Positions 44,201-54,526 are shown, counted from the first letter of the stretch. The stretch: DNA of 64,000 bases from UBA6627 sp965248675 (GCA_965248675.1 CBDFJZ010000008.1:558001-622000), one strand, 5' to 3'. Program-made: numbers and translations. Notes: generated by a model from the letters alone, not told the origin.

Positions 44201-46856
44201 CTACTCGACCCAGAAGTTGATCACCTCGAACTCCTGGTCGCCCACGCCCTGGACGTAAGTGAAGATGCCGTAGCTGTACTGGTTGGCTGCGAAGTTGGCG
44301 CCATCGAGGTCGCCCACCTCGACGGAGTAGGTCGTCTGGTCACCGCTGGTGACGGAGAGGCTGGCCTCGACACCGTAGCCGACCGTGTAGCCCGCCATCG
44401 CGGGCCCGGCGGTCACCTCGACCTCCTTCTCGTACTCGATGCCGAGGCTGCCGCCGAGGCTGACCTCGGTGGAGACGGCGATCTCGAGGCCGCTGCTACC
44501 GCCGCCCTGGCCGACGGAGATGGGCTCGTTCTCGAGGCCGCCGTAGCGGCCGAGCAGCTCGTTCTTGCGTCCGACGCTCGGGTAGCCGTCGATCGCGCCA
44601 GGTACGTGGTCGAAGATCTGCTCGTCGATGGTGATCGAGGACTCGACGATGTTGGCGTTGTCGAAGTCGCGATCGACCTTGAGGATGATCGGCTCGCGCG
44701 GGAGCGAGACGATCACCGTGCCTCCGACGAGATCCGGGTCCGGGTGCGACAGGATCGTGTACGTGTAGCGGTCGTAGGGGATCGTGGTGAAGACGACGCC
44801 GTCCTCGAGCGACCCGGTCGTGAACGTGCGCGACTTCTCCACGGTGTAGGCGGCGCCCGCCGAGAGCGAGGCGGTCACGGTGACGCTCTCCTTGAGGGAC
44901 GCCGAGACACCGCCGACGATCGGCAGCTTCGCCTCCGATTGGACGCCGGCGTGGATGCCAGCCTTCACGGTGACGGTCAGCTCGGCCGAAACGACCGTGG
45001 TCTCGCCCTGGCCGAAGGCGGTGGCGCACGCATCGAGGTTCTGGCCAATACCCTCGGCGCACGGCGCGGCCGCGAGCGCGGCGATCACCAGCGGTTCGGT
45101 GAAGACGAGCTGGTACTCGCCCTCGGAGTACTTGAGCGCGGGGCTGTCGGTATCGAGGTTGATCGGCAGCAACAGCGGCTCCGGCCGCCCCTGGGTGTTG
45201 AAGCGGTCCGTCACCGTGATCGTGCTGAGCTCGGCGAAGCTGACGGACTCGATCGCGGAGAGTCCCCAGACATGGATGTCTCGCTGCCACTGCGTGTAGG
45301 CGATCAGGTTCTCGCGACCGTCGCCGGTGACGTCGCCCGTGACCAGCGCCGTCGTCGCCGAGCTGATGCGCGCGCCTGCGTCGCTACCGCCGTCGACGAA
45401 CACCTTTTGTGGCAGCTCGTGGATCAGCGTCAGCTCGGTTGTCCCGGTCAGGTCCTCGTACACGCGGAGGTTGGCGTGCACCTCGTCGGCGCCGTCCCCA
45501 TCCAGGTCGAACGCCCCGACGTGGAGGAAGCGGAGCCGCCAGGGGCCGAACGCGGGGCAGTTGCGGAAAAAGGCGTTGAAGCTGTCGGTGTCGATCGCCT
45601 CCAGGGCGTGCTCCGCATCGTCGCGAACCGTGACGAAGGCATCGTAGCTTTCGCAACTGGTCTCGAACTCCGCGAGGCCGCCCATCACCACCTCGGCCAG
45701 GCCGTCGCCGTCTACGTCTCCAAAGTCGATGTCGGCAACGACGGCGGTGATCACGGCTCCGTCTCCCCCCTGGACCGGGCCGCTGTCGAGTTCGGTGAAA
45801 CCAGTGTTGCCGTCGTCATAGATGAAGAAGGTCGACGCACCGGTGGGTCCGGCGCCGCCAGGGGTGTGGAACTCGTTCACGACCAGACCCAGCTCGTCCG
45901 GGTTGTCGTAGTCGAGATTCCCGCTGGCCAGCTCGAGCGTGACGATCGTGCGATCCGGGAAGCTGATCCCGTAGGTCTTGGTGCTCGCGTCGTCGAAGCT
46001 GTAGCTGCCGTTGTCTTCTCGCAGGAACCGTAGCTCGGCGCCGTCCGCGAGACCGATGGCGACCGCGATCTGCGCCGTGCCGTCGCCGTTGAAGTCGCAG
46101 TGGCGACAGCCACGTCGAGGATCAGATCGCCGTCGCCCAGCGTGTCCTCGACCTCCGCGAACCCGCCCTCGAGGTCCTCGATGATGCGGAGCTTGAGCAC
46201 GCGGTCGGCCGCGGTCGTATCGACGTAGACGACGACGATCTCCTCGAAGCCGTCGCGGTCGATGTCGCCGGCGGCCACGGCCCGGAGCTGGCGCGTGTCG
46301 TCACTGCTCCCGGTGCGCGAGGCGGGGTTGGTCACCCAGGGGGGGCGTTCTCGGTGTCGTCGAAGTCGCGAAGGAGGCTGGTAGTCCCGGGATCGATGTT
46401 CCCGTTGCCATCGATCTGCACATCGAGCAGCTCGACCAGCCCGAGCGGTCCGTCGGCACCCTCAACCGCGGTTCCGACGATCAACAGCTCGCCGGCCTTG
46501 TTGAGGCCACTCTCGTCGCTGCCGACGGCAGAGTCGCCGAAGGAGGGCGACGAGCCGAGTGGGCTGTAGCTGTCCGGAAGTGGCTCGTTGTCGGGAGCGA
46601 CGCGGTCGCTCGCGGCGGTATCGACGCCGAGGCCGGTCAGGGAGGCCTGGACGTCGGTCGGTGCGGCACCGCCGCCGCCCCCGCCCGACGTAACGGTAGC
46701 CGTGCCGCCCGCTCCCGAGGTGGCGGTGGGTGATGCCTCGGAGCCGCCGTCGTCGTCGCCGCCACCGGAGATCAGGGCGAAGCCGCCGGCTCCAACGAGG
46801 ATCGCGGCAACGATGATGCCGGCCAGCGCCAGCGGCTGTTGGGTGAAACGGTCCAT
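44201..46856 (-). CDS. Anchored FG-GAP/VCBS-repeat protein, split by two frameshifts
   Basis: About 885 codons. A single N-terminal membrane helix (LALAGIIVAAILVGAGGFAL), a Gly/Thr/Ala-rich linker, then calcium-binding FG-GAP-type repeats (AAGDIDRDGFEEIVVVYV, DIDFGDVDGDGLAEVVMGG, GAFDLDGDGADEVHANLRVY, GDVTGDGRENLIAY). These resemble integrin-alpha propeller blades. The last 300 residues form a beta-rich domain (GGSLGIEYEKEVEVTAGPAM). The frame breaks in a run of 7 C on the coding strand (about 46340), where an eighth C would restore PPWVTNP, and near 46098, where one extra G restores ADFNGDG. Likely a surface adhesin or sensor. The breaks may be sequence errors. Confidence 0.72.
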
Positions 46857-46980
46857 GGGCCGCCACTACTTTCCGGTGTCGGGGTCCCGGTCATGCGCCG
46901 GCGCGCGGTGCGCCGGGTGGCGCTGCGTCCTCTGGGTCGCCGATTGTGGAGAAGGATCTCCTCGGGAGCGAGCCTCCGGC

Positions 46981-47505
46981 CTAGTGAGTGCCCGCCGCCG
47001 CCATCACGGTCGGCATGCCCTGCATGCCTCGGAGGGTGTTGATCTCGCCGCGGTGGCCGTTGAAGTGGCCCATCATGTGTAGCGAGATCGCTTCCCCGAC
47101 GCTCTCGGTGCCGTTGCGCGCGGGAATCTCGCGCTCGAGCTCCTCGTCGCTGGCGCCGCCGAGGAACTGGGCGGTGCGCGCGAACACAGCGTCCTGGTAG
47201 CCGTTGAACGCGTCCATGTCCGTGACGTGGATCTGCTGGGCGTCGTCGTCGGACATCCCTGTGCCGAAGCCATCGAAGGGCAGGCCGGTCTTGTCGGCCC
47301 AGTCCTGGCTCCAGACCGGATCGTCGCCCGTGACGCGGCTGATGATCAGATCCTCGACCCGCGAGGTGTGCCAGAGGCACCAGGCGATCGAGTGACTGCC
47401 TTGCGGCGGGACGAAGTGCAGCTGCTCGTCCGTGCCGTTGCGCGCGTCCATCAACGCGCGATGCGTGAAGTCGAGGCTCCGCTGGATGAATGCGACCGTG
47501 CTCAT
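46981..47505 (-). CDS. DinB-family protein
   Basis: 174 residues of the DinB/DUF664 four-helix fold. The metal-ligand His positions are visible as CLWHTSRVEDLI in helix 2 and LHMMGHFNGHRGEINTLRG in helix 4. Relatives include thiol-dependent (mycothiol or bacillithiol) transferases and proteins of unknown role. AGGGGGGAG precedes the ATG at 47505. Confidence 0.88.
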   Translation of the reverse strand: MSTVAFIQRSLDFTHRALMDARNGTDEQLHFVPPQGSHSIAWCLWHTSRVEDLIISRVTGDDPVWSQDWADKTGLPFDGFGTGMSDDDAQQIHVTDMDAFNGYQDAVFARTAQFLGGASDEELEREIPARNGTESVGEAISLHMMGHFNGHRGEINTLRGMQGMPTVMAAAGTH

Positions 47506-47572
47506 GGACTCCCCCCTCGGTAGTGGAGCGCGATGCTACCTCGGAACGAGCGCGGTTACCTGACCGCGCGGG

Positions 47573-48400
47573 TTAGCGCGGGAGCGCCTCCGCGAGCACG
47601 CCGTCGAGCAACTCGTTGAACGCGGCGGCGTTTTCCCAGTACACCGAGTGACCGGCGTTCGGGACGCTGACCCAGCGCGCGCCGGGCACGAGGGCGCTCG
47701 CCCGCTCGATCAGCGGCGCCGGGACACCGTGCCCTCGTCACCTGCGAGTCACAGGACCGGCATCGTCAGCTTCGCCAGCTCCGAGGTGGGCACGGCGCCG
47801 TCGGCAACCGAGTAATCCACGCGCGCATCACGTGGCGGATTCAGAGCGCGAACCTGCTGGTAGAGGAACACACCGGCCGGATGCTCGTCGACGTACGACT
47901 GCCCAACCATCGAGGTCTGACGCGACGGATCAATCGGCGGGGTGAAGCCAGCCCAGCCGGCGCGCGCCTGGCTCAGGATCTCCTCGTCGCCAATGCCGAG
48001 GAAGGTGTCGGCCATGACGAGTCCGCGCACTCGCTCCGGGTGGGCCGCGGCGAAGGTGATGCAGGCGAAGCCGCCCATCGACTGACCGACGAGCACGACG
48101 TCCTCGACACCGGCGTCGTCGAGGATCGCCTCGAGGTCAGCGGTGAACGCGCGGACGAAGCTGTCGGCGATGTCCGTGCTGGCGCCGAAGCCGCGATGGT
48201 CGAAGGTGAGGCAGCGGTACTCGTCGCGGTAGTAGGGGACCTGCCTGCCACCAGCTCAGGTGGTTCCCGCCGGCGCCGTGTGCGAACACGATCGTCCGCG
48301 GTCCATCGCCGTGGACCTCGTAGTACAGCTCCGAGCCGTCGGCGGCGAGGGCCGGTGGCCGGCCGAGGTCCTCCGTGCGCGTGCGGTCCGGCTCGGGCGC
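47573..48400 (-). pseudogene. Decayed alpha/beta hydrolase (two frameshifts and one nonsense codon)
   Basis: The minus strand encodes, in pieces, ADGSELYYEVHGDGPRTIVF, then a shift near 48240, then TFDHRGFGAS, LVGQSMGGFACITFAA (Ser nucleophile elbow), and AKLTMPVL followed by TGA (47751-47749). A second shift near 47732 leads to VPAPLIERASALVPGARWVS and AGHSVYWENAAAFNELLDG (catalytic His), ending at TAA 47573. All catalytic residues remain but are spread over three frames. No clear start is seen near the ThuA stop. Three lesions in one gene argue for genuine decay more than the single-lesion genes do. Confidence 0.8.
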
Positions 48401-49221
48401 TAGATCTCGCCGAGGCCCCAGCCGACGCCGTTCGACAGCAGCGTGCGGAAGCCGGCGGTCTCCCAGGAGCCGCGCAGGAGGAGCGGCGGCTGGTTGTCTG
48501 TGGCGACGCTCTCATCGACCGTGCGCTGGCCGTTGGTCGTCGGCGTGTGGCAGTGGCCGAGCGTTGTGTAGGCAACCGCTCCCTGGCTCAGCGAGCGCTC
48601 GAACGCGATCGCCCGCTTCGAGGTACCCGGCAGGACGGCGGTGTCCGCGGCGTAGTGGAAGCCCGTCTCGGACGGCGGAACCATGCCCCAGTCGGCGGTC
48701 AACAGCACCGCGGTCTCGTCGGGCGCCTGGATCTCGACCATGTAGGGCTCGTCGATCGTCTCGAAGACGTCGGGCAGCCCCTGCGTCAGCGGGTGCTGGC
48801 GGTCGACCAGCTCCACCTCGAACTTGCGGATCGGCGGGTGGTGGATGAAGAAGCCGCCCAGCGTGTTGTGATAGTCCATCTTCACCATCTCGCGGCGGTT
48901 GCTGTTCGGGACGCGCGCGGCCTTGCCGCCGCTGCTCCCATGCAACGCTAGCCAGCGACCGCCTGCCTCGACCCACTGGCGAAGCACCTCGTGCTGCTCC
49001 GCCTGGGCGACCGGCCCGGCGACATAGGTGATGAGGACCTTGCAGTCCGGCAACCACTTCTCGATGTCGTCGTAGTCGTTGGTGACCGTGGTGTGGACGT
49101 GCTCGCGCTTCTGCAGCTGCTCGAGGATCTGCAGCCGCGCGTAGTCGTGATCGTGGCCGGCCATCTGCCCGGCGGGGAAGCCGCCCGCGATCAGGTGCGC
49201 TCGGATTACCTCGTTGGCCAT
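48400..49221 (-). CDS. ThuA-like protein
   Basis: 273 residues of the ThuA (trehalose utilisation) family, a glutamine-amidotransferase-like fold. It opens VIRAHLIAGGFPAGQMAGHD, with HDYARLQILEQL, VLITYVAGPVAQAEQHEVLR, GRWLALHGSSGG, YHNTLGGFFIHHPPIRKFEV and the late VAYTTLGHCHTP. ThuA proteins are linked to sugar catabolism; the reaction is unresolved. Its TAG at 48400 abuts the decayed hydrolase. Confidence 0.85.
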   Translation of the reverse strand: MANEVIRAHLIAGGFPAGQMAGHDHDYARLQILEQLQKREHVHTTVTNDYDDIEKWLPDCKVLITYVAGPVAQAEQHEVLRQWVEAGGRWLALHGSSGGKAARVPNSNRREMVKMDYHNTLGGFFIHHPPIRKFEVELVDRQHPLTQGLPDVFETIDEPYMVEIQAPDETAVLLTADWGMVPPSETGFHYAADTAVLPGTSKRAIAFERSLSQGAVAYTTLGHCHTPTTNGQRTVDESVATDNQPPLLLRGSWETAGFRTLLSNGVGWGLGEI

Positions 49222-49392
49222 CGCTTGATCCCTTCACGCCGCGCGGCATGCCCGGCTCCCGCGCATCCTACGACCTCACGAGGCGGCTGACACGCGCCGT
49301 CGATCCGGAGACACCGCGCGACACATCTGCCAGACTCTCGGCGGCCACACTCGCGGTTGCGGCGACCCCGCTGGCGCGCGAAGGGATCGGTC

Positions 49393-50406
49393 ATGAAGTT
49401 CGGCGTTTTGCAGTTCTTTAGCTGGCCAGGACGGCGCGTCCCGCTGCCCACGGTCTACGAGCGGGCGTTCCAGCGCGCCGAGATCATGGACCAGACCGGC
49501 TACGACGCCGTCTGGCTCGCCGAGCACCACTTCAGTACCTACAGCGTGTGCCCGTCGATCCACATCATGGGCACCCACATCGCCGCGCGAACGGAGCGGC
49601 TGCGGATCGGCACCGCCGTCTCACTCGCGCCCTTCTACCACCCGCTGCGTCTCGCCGAGGAGGTCGCGCTCCTCGATGTGCTCTCGGAGGGCCGGGTCAA
49701 CTGGGGCGCCGGCCGCGGCTTCGACGAGACGGAACATCGCAGCTTCGGCGTCGAGCGCGAGGAGAGCTATCCACGTTTCCGCGAGACGGTCGACATCGTG
49801 CTCGAAGCCTGGAAGAACGAGCGCCTCACCTACCACGGCGACTTCTACGACTTCGAGGAGGTCGAGGTGCTGCCAAAGCCCGTGCAGCAGCCACACCCGC
49901 CGGTCTGGCTGGCGTCCAGCTCACCGGACGCAGTCAAATGGTCCGCCCAACACGGCTACACGATCCTGATGGACCCGCACGCCTCGCACGGCGACATCGC
50001 CGCGAAGCGCGCGCTCTACCAGCGCGAGCTCGAGGGCGCCGGGCGCTCGATGGACGGTCGCGTGATACCGATGGCGCGCAACATCGCGCTCGGCGAGACG
50101 CAGGAGGAGGCTGAGGCCGTCGCCCGCAATGGCGCCCAGTTCATGTTCGGCTCCTACCTGCGCCGCGGGACCGGTGCGGCAACGCCGGGCGAGAAGACGA
50201 TCGACACGGGCGCGCTGGTAGACGTTGACGAGGATCCCGTCGAGCGCTACGTGAACGACGTGGTGATCACGGGCACGCCCGACAAGGTGATCGACGATCT
50301 GCAGCGGCTCGAAGAGGAGCTGCCGCTGCAGTACCTCATGTGCACGCCGCTCTCGCACTCCTCGTTCATGATGTTCACGGAGCAGGTGCTACCGAAGTTC
50401 CTGTAA
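49393..50406 (+). CDS. LLM-class flavin-dependent oxidoreductase (luciferase-like)
   Basis: 337 residues from ATG 49393. Bacterial-luciferase-like monooxygenase: MKFGVLQFFSWPG, DAVWLAEHHFSTYSVCPSIH, RIGTAVSLAPFYHPLRLAEE, VNWGAGRGFDETEHRSFGVE, and PVWLASSSPDAVKWSAQHGY. The AEHHF motif is typical of FMNH2-dependent alkanal-type members, unlike the F420-type opening of the protein at 14136. Substrate unknown. It is divergent from the ThuA gene. Confidence 0.9.
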   Translation: MKFGVLQFFSWPGRRVPLPTVYERAFQRAEIMDQTGYDAVWLAEHHFSTYSVCPSIHIMGTHIAARTERLRIGTAVSLAPFYHPLRLAEEVALLDVLSEGRVNWGAGRGFDETEHRSFGVEREESYPRFRETVDIVLEAWKNERLTYHGDFYDFEEVEVLPKPVQQPHPPVWLASSSPDAVKWSAQHGYTILMDPHASHGDIAAKRALYQRELEGAGRSMDGRVIPMARNIALGETQEEAEAVARNGAQFMFGSYLRRGTGAATPGEKTIDTGALVDVDEDPVERYVNDVVITGTPDKVIDDLQRLEEELPLQYLMCTPLSHSSFMMFTEQVLPKFL

Positions 50407-50488
50407 CCCGCCGTCCCGTGGCCGAGGCGCCTGCGGTGACCGGGGATCGCCGCGAACGACGCGGCGTCGACCGGCCGATATCGAGCGT

Positions 50489-51238
50489 TCAGGACACGAA
50501 CGCGTCCGAGGCGACCGGGAGGAACCCACACGCCAGCGCCGTCCGCTGCGAGCGGATGTTCGTCGCCTCGCACGCGTAGAACGGCACCTCGCCGGCATCG
50601 AGGATCGCCCGCGCCGCGGCAGCCACGACGATCGGAGCGAGGCCCTCCCCCCGGCGGCCAGGCACGACATCCACGCCGATCTCGAGCAGTCCGAGCGTGT
50701 CGAACACGCCGCCAACTGCGACCGGTTCGCCGGCGCCGTCGACAAGCGCGAAGCCGTACTGGTTCCGCTCCGCGCGGGCAGCGACGCCAGCCTCGCCGGC
50801 GCCATTCTCGAAGCGACCGCTCGACTGCTCAGCGGTCATCCACGCTCGATCGACCGGACGTAACACGAGGCCCGCAGGTACCTCGGGAGGAGCCGGTGGC
50901 GCGGAAAGCGCCCACAGCAACGCCGTCGGCGTGGCGACGACCCGCTGGTCTCGGCGTTGTGCTTCGGCCGCGAGTGGTGCGAGGAACGGTGGGCTGAAGA
51001 CGGATCGAGGCGAGCCTGCCGGGAGCGCCTCGAAGAACGCGCGGTACGAAGGGTCGACGCTCGCGACGGTGCCGATCCCGAACGTGGCAACCATCGCGAT
51101 GTACGGCGATGGCGCCGAATCTGGGCGATCGACGATTGTCAGCTCGTCGACCTCGAAGCTGAAGGGCGTGCAGCCCATGCCGGCGGACACGGCGGCACGC
51201 ACCGCTTCGAGCTGGCGCGCGAAGAACGGTCGATCCAT
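50489..51238 (-). CDS. GNAT-family acetyltransferase
   Basis: 249 residues. The C-terminal 110 residues carry the GNAT fold, with VAVGGVFDTLGLLEIGVDVV, then PGRRGEGLAPIVVAAAARAI (motif A, with R-R-G-E-G in place of the usual Q/R-x-x-G-x-G/A) and FYACEATNIRSQRTALACGF (motif B). The N-terminal 130 residues form a less conserved domain. This two-part layout is seen in GNAT proteins of unknown substrate. ATG 51238 follows GAGGAGACGG. Confidence 0.8.
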   Translation of the reverse strand: MDRPFFARQLEAVRAAVSAGMGCTPFSFEVDELTIVDRPDSAPSPYIAMVATFGIGTVASVDPSYRAFFEALPAGSPRSVFSPPFLAPLAAEAQRRDQRVVATPTALLWALSAPPAPPEVPAGLVLRPVDRAWMTAEQSSGRFENGAGEAGVAARAERNQYGFALVDGAGEPVAVGGVFDTLGLLEIGVDVVPGRRGEGLAPIVVAAAARAILDAGEVPFYACEATNIRSQRTALACGFLPVASDAFVS

Positions 51239-51291
51239 CCGTCTCCTCGATCGCGGACGAGCCGTTGTCGTTCGAGAGGATGAGAGCACAA

Positions 51292-51320
51292 AGAAGGGCG
51301 GGCAACATGCCCGCCCTTCT
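51292..51320 (-). terminator. Intrinsic terminator after the DHA2 transporter
   Basis: A 12-bp perfect inverted repeat, AGAAGGGCGGGC/GCCCGCCCTTCT, with a 5-base loop. Read on the minus strand it is followed by a T-rich stretch (TTCTTTG). It lies 18 bases past the transporter stop. Confidence 0.85.
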
Positions 51321-51337
51321 CGTCTAGAACTCCGTCT

Positions 51338-52987
51338 CTAGGCTGAGCGCCGCTCCTCGACCCGCACCGGGACGGGGACCGGCTGACCACCACGCAGTTC
51401 GATCACCGGCTCCGAGGCCGTTTCGAACTCCTCGTTCGTCGCCTGCGTCGCGCGGATGCGCGTCGGCACCATCGTCAGCGCCACCGCGAGGGTCGCGAGC
51501 AAAATGGCCGCCGAGACCAAGAACCCGTTGGTCATCGCGTCCACGAAGGCGGCGTTCGCCGTGGTCGTGAGAGTCGTCGCGACCTCGGTTGGGAGCTGCG
51601 AGGCGGCCAGCGTCGCAACACCGATGCCCTCACGCGCGGCCTCGACGACCCCCGCCGGCACCTGGCCGGTCAGCGTCTCGTCGATGTTGCCTCGGTACCA
51701 GCCGTTGACCAGCGAGCCAATCAGGGCGATGCCGAGGGCGCCGCCGAGGGCGCGGGTTACGTCGTTCACCGCGGAGCCGACGCCGGCGTCGTCAACGGGG
51801 ACCGCCGCCATTACCGTGTCGGTGAGCGGCGCCATCCCGAGGCCGGCCGCGAGGCCGAACGTCGCGAGCGCGGCGATCACGTAGGTGGTGCTCGTGTCCA
51901 CCTCGACCTGGGTCAACATCAGGATGCCGGCCGTCATCAGCAGCATCGAGGCCGAGATGAGGGCGCGCGGCCCGACCCGCTTCACGAGCACGCCGGAGAT
52001 CGGCGCCCCGACCATCATCGCCGCCGAAGTCGGCAGGATGAGCAGCCCGGCCGACAGCGCCGTTCGGCCCTGCACCAGCTGGAAGTACTGGGTCAGGAAG
52101 AAGAACGAGACGAACATCGCGAACATCATCAGCCCGATGATCACCACCGAGGCCGTGAAGTCACGCTGCTTGAAGAACCGCAACGGGAGCATCGGCGCGG
52201 GCGACCGAAGCTCGGTCACCGCGAACGCCACGAGGGCGCCGGCCGCGACGGTGAACGAAGTCAGGATCTCGACGGACGTCCAGCCCGCCTCGCTGCCGCG
52301 AATGATCCCGTAGACCAACGCGAGCAGGCCGGCGGTCGCCAGCAAGCCACCGGGGATATCAAGGCTGCGCGTCCGCTGGTCGCGCGACTCGGGCACGATC
52401 GCCAGCGTTCCAGCGAGCGACGCCAGTACGAAAGGAATGTGCATCCAGAACACAGCCGACCAGCCGACGTTGTCGACCAGGTAGCCGCCGAACGCCGGCC
52501 CGAGGCCGATGCCGAGCGCCCCGACGCCCGTCCAGATCCCGATCGCCATCGTCCGCTCTTCACGAGGGAAGACGTCGGTCAGAATCGACAGCGTCGCCGG
52601 CATCACCAACGCCGCGCCCACGCCCTGTAGCGCGCGGAAGGCGATCAGCACCTCGGCGTTCGGGCTGAGCGCGGCTCCCACGGCCGCCAGGCCGAACACG
52701 GACATGCCGGCCAGCATCCAGCGCCGCCGTCCAAAGCGATCGCCGATCGTGCCGCCGAGCAGCAGCAAGCCGGCGAGAATGAGCGCGTAACTGTCGACCA
52801 CCCACTGCAGCGTGGACGTCGACGCCTCCAGTTCTCGCGAGATCGCTGGCAGCGCGGTGTTCACGACCGTGTTGTCCAGGAACACCATCAGGATGCTGAG
52901 CGACATCACGCCCAGGACCCACCACCTGCGACTGTCCCGCGGCTCAGCGGCCGCGGCGTCGGTATCGCTCGCTATTCCAAGTGCCAT
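51338..52987 (-). CDS. DHA2-family MFS drug exporter (EmrB/QacA type)
   Basis: 549 residues, 14 hydrophobic segments as in the DHA2 family of proton-driven exporters. The opening LSILMVFLDNTVVNTALPAI includes motif D1 (LDxTVVNxALP), the helix 2-3 loop is GGTIGDRFGRRRWMLAG (motif A), and the antiporter motif C region is GVGALGIGLGPAFGGYLVDN. It is divergent from a TetR regulator with an AT-rich operator region between them, the usual layout for a self-controlled efflux pump. A strong terminator follows. Confidence 0.93.
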   Translation of the reverse strand: MALGIASDTDAAAAEPRDSRRWWVLGVMSLSILMVFLDNTVVNTALPAISRELEASTSTLQWVVDSYALILAGLLLLGGTIGDRFGRRRWMLAGMSVFGLAAVGAALSPNAEVLIAFRALQGVGAALVMPATLSILTDVFPREERTMAIGIWTGVGALGIGLGPAFGGYLVDNVGWSAVFWMHIPFVLASLAGTLAIVPESRDQRTRSLDIPGGLLATAGLLALVYGIIRGSEAGWTSVEILTSFTVAAGALVAFAVTELRSPAPMLPLRFFKQRDFTASVVIIGLMMFAMFVSFFFLTQYFQLVQGRTALSAGLLILPTSAAMMVGAPISGVLVKRVGPRALISASMLLMTAGILMLTQVEVDTSTTYVIAALATFGLAAGLGMAPLTDTVMAAVPVDDAGVGSAVNDVTRALGGALGIALIGSLVNGWYRGNIDETLTGQVPAGVVEAAREGIGVATLAASQLPTEVATTLTTTANAAFVDAMTNGFLVSAAILLATLAVALTMVPTRIRATQATNEEFETASEPVIELRGGQPVPVPVRVEERRSA

Positions 52988-53035
52988 CGCCTCTACCTAT
53001 CCTCCAGACCGAAGTCCTGTAGTCATCCAAACTGA

Positions 53036-53053
53036 TTTAGACAGATGTCCAAA
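53036..53053. promoter_or_regulatory. Operator-like palindrome between the exporter and its TetR
   Basis: TTTAGACAGATGTCCAAA has matching half-sites at 7 of 9 positions. TAGACA recurs at 53038, 53059 and 53071 within the 135 bp divergent region, which is far richer in A+T than its surroundings. Likely binding sites for the TetR encoded at 53123. Confidence 0.55.
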
Positions 53054-53108
53054 TCGAATAGACAACATCCTAGACATCAGTATAAACTCTGTCAAGAGGG
53101 TTTCGGAG

Positions 53109-53114
53109 TAGGAT
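53109..53114 (+). promoter_or_regulatory. Possible -10 TAGGAT for the TetR gene
   Basis: TAGGAT lies 8 bases before the ATG at 53123, so the message would be leaderless or nearly so. The spacing is one base longer than in the other examples. Confidence 0.3.
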
Positions 53115-53122
53115 GACCACAG

Positions 53123-53713
53123 ATGAAGACACCGCCGGCGGAACTCACCGCGCGACTGCTCGAGGTCTCGAATCAACTCGAGGGCACCGAGTTCGACGTG
53201 ACGATCGACGAGGTCGCCAAGCTCGCGGACGTCCCGCGGGCGACGCTCTACTACTACTTCTCAGGTAAAGACGACCTGATCGCCTTCTTCCTCAACGAGA
53301 AGTTCTCACTCGTCCGTGACGCGATCGCCTCCGCCGCCGCGTCCGAGGGCTCCGTGACGGAGCGCCTCGAGCAGGCGATGACCGCGATCCTCGAAAGCAT
53401 CGAGAGTCACCCGCCGCTGTGTACGGAGCTGCCGATCGCGGTGCGGCGAGCGGGCAACATGGGCGAAGTGATGGCGAACGCCGATCGCGTGATGATGACG
53501 CCCTTGCGCGAACTGCTGATCGAGGGCCGCGCGACCGGCGAACTCGAGGTGGCCGACGTCGACCTCACGGCGACCGCGCTGATGGGCGCGCTGCACTTCA
53601 CCGGCATGCTCCACCTCGCCACCACCGGCGCCTTCGACGCTGGCAGCGTGGCCAGGGACCTGATCCCGCAGTTGATCTTCGGCCTCCGCGCCAGAGAGCC
53701 GGCCGCCGTCTAG
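53123..53713 (+). CDS. TetR-family regulator of the divergent exporter
   Basis: 196 residues. N-terminal HTH with FDVTIDEVAKLADVPRATLY and YYFSGKDDLIAFFLNEK, the TetR signature (helix-turn-helix then Y-Y-x-F-x-x-K). The C-terminal ligand-binding domain has GVI-like helices (RVMMTPLRELLIEGRATGEL and TATALMGALHFTGMLHLATT). It should bind the palindrome in the shared intergenic region and be released by a compound exported by the DHA2 pump. Confidence 0.92.
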   Translation: MKTPPAELTARLLEVSNQLEGTEFDVTIDEVAKLADVPRATLYYYFSGKDDLIAFFLNEKFSLVRDAIASAAASEGSVTERLEQAMTAILESIESHPPLCTELPIAVRRAGNMGEVMANADRVMMTPLRELLIEGRATGELEVADVDLTATALMGALHFTGMLHLATTGAFDAGSVARDLIPQLIFGLRAREPAAV

Positions 53714-53911
53714 CTCAACCTGGTACGGATGTATCCGCCGAAGGGCCGCTCGCGCGACCTGTGTCGACGCGGGCACCCCGGGTGCGAGCGATCGCTCAAT
53801 CGTTTCCCGCCCCGGGTGGTGGGCCGTTACCGGTTCCTGGGTTCCCACCGAAATAGAAGCCACTAGCGACGCGAAGCAGGCTCGCTCGACGGAACCTGCA
53901 CGGACGCAGCG

Positions 53912-54526
53912 GTGTATGAGAGGTGCGTGGAACGCGCACAGCTCACGGACGACAGCGCCGCCATCGACGCGGTGCGGAACGGCGACGCCGAGGCGTACGC
54001 CCCTCTCGTCGAGCGCTATCAGCAGGTCGCGTTCCGCACCGCGTACCTCGTCGTGCGCGATGCCGACAGCGCCGAGGACGTCGCGCAGGAGGGGTTCATC
54101 CGCGCCTATCGCCAGCTCCACCGCTTCCGCGCCGGCGAGCCGTTCCGCCCCTGGTTGCTCCGGATCGTCACCAACCTCGCCCTCAACGAGGTCCGTGCCC
54201 GCGGCCGCCGTCGCGGGATGCTCGGCCGCCTGCTGCCGGTGCGCGAGGTCGCTTCGCCCGGTCCGTCTCGCGCTGTCGAGCAGGGCGAGCAGCAGCGTGA
54301 ACTGCTCGACGCGATCGGCCGCCTCGGCCGCGACGACCAGGTGATCCTCTACCTGCGTCACTTCCTCGACCTGCCCGAACAGGAGATCGCCGAGGCGATC
54401 GGCAGGCGCCCGGGCACCGTGAAGTCGCGGCTGAGCCGCGCCCGCCGCCGGCTCCGCGCCGTCGTCGAGGCGCGGTACCCGTCGTTGATTCCCGCCGACC
54501 TCGAACGCGAGGTGTCCGATGGCTAG
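53912..54526 (+). CDS. ECF (RpoE-like) sigma factor
   Basis: 204 residues. Region 2: YAPLVERYQQVAFRTAYLVV then DAEDVAQEGFI-type sequence (here DSAEDVAQEGFIRAYRQLHR). Region 4: LRHFLDLPEQEIAEAIGRRP then GTVKSRLSRARRRLR. It directs RNA polymerase to a small regulon. A GGAACC box at 53891-53896 resembles an ECF -35, hinting at self-activation with a start nearer GTG 53927. Its stop overlaps the next gene by 8 bases, the usual place for an anti-sigma factor. Confidence 0.93.
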   Translation: MYERCVERAQLTDDSAAIDAVRNGDAEAYAPLVERYQQVAFRTAYLVVRDADSAEDVAQEGFIRAYRQLHRFRAGEPFRPWLLRIVTNLALNEVRARGRRRGMLGRLLPVREVASPGPSRAVEQGEQQRELLDAIGRLGRDDQVILYLRHFLDLPEQEIAEAIGRRPGTVKSRLSRARRRLRAVVEARYPSLIPADLEREVSDG

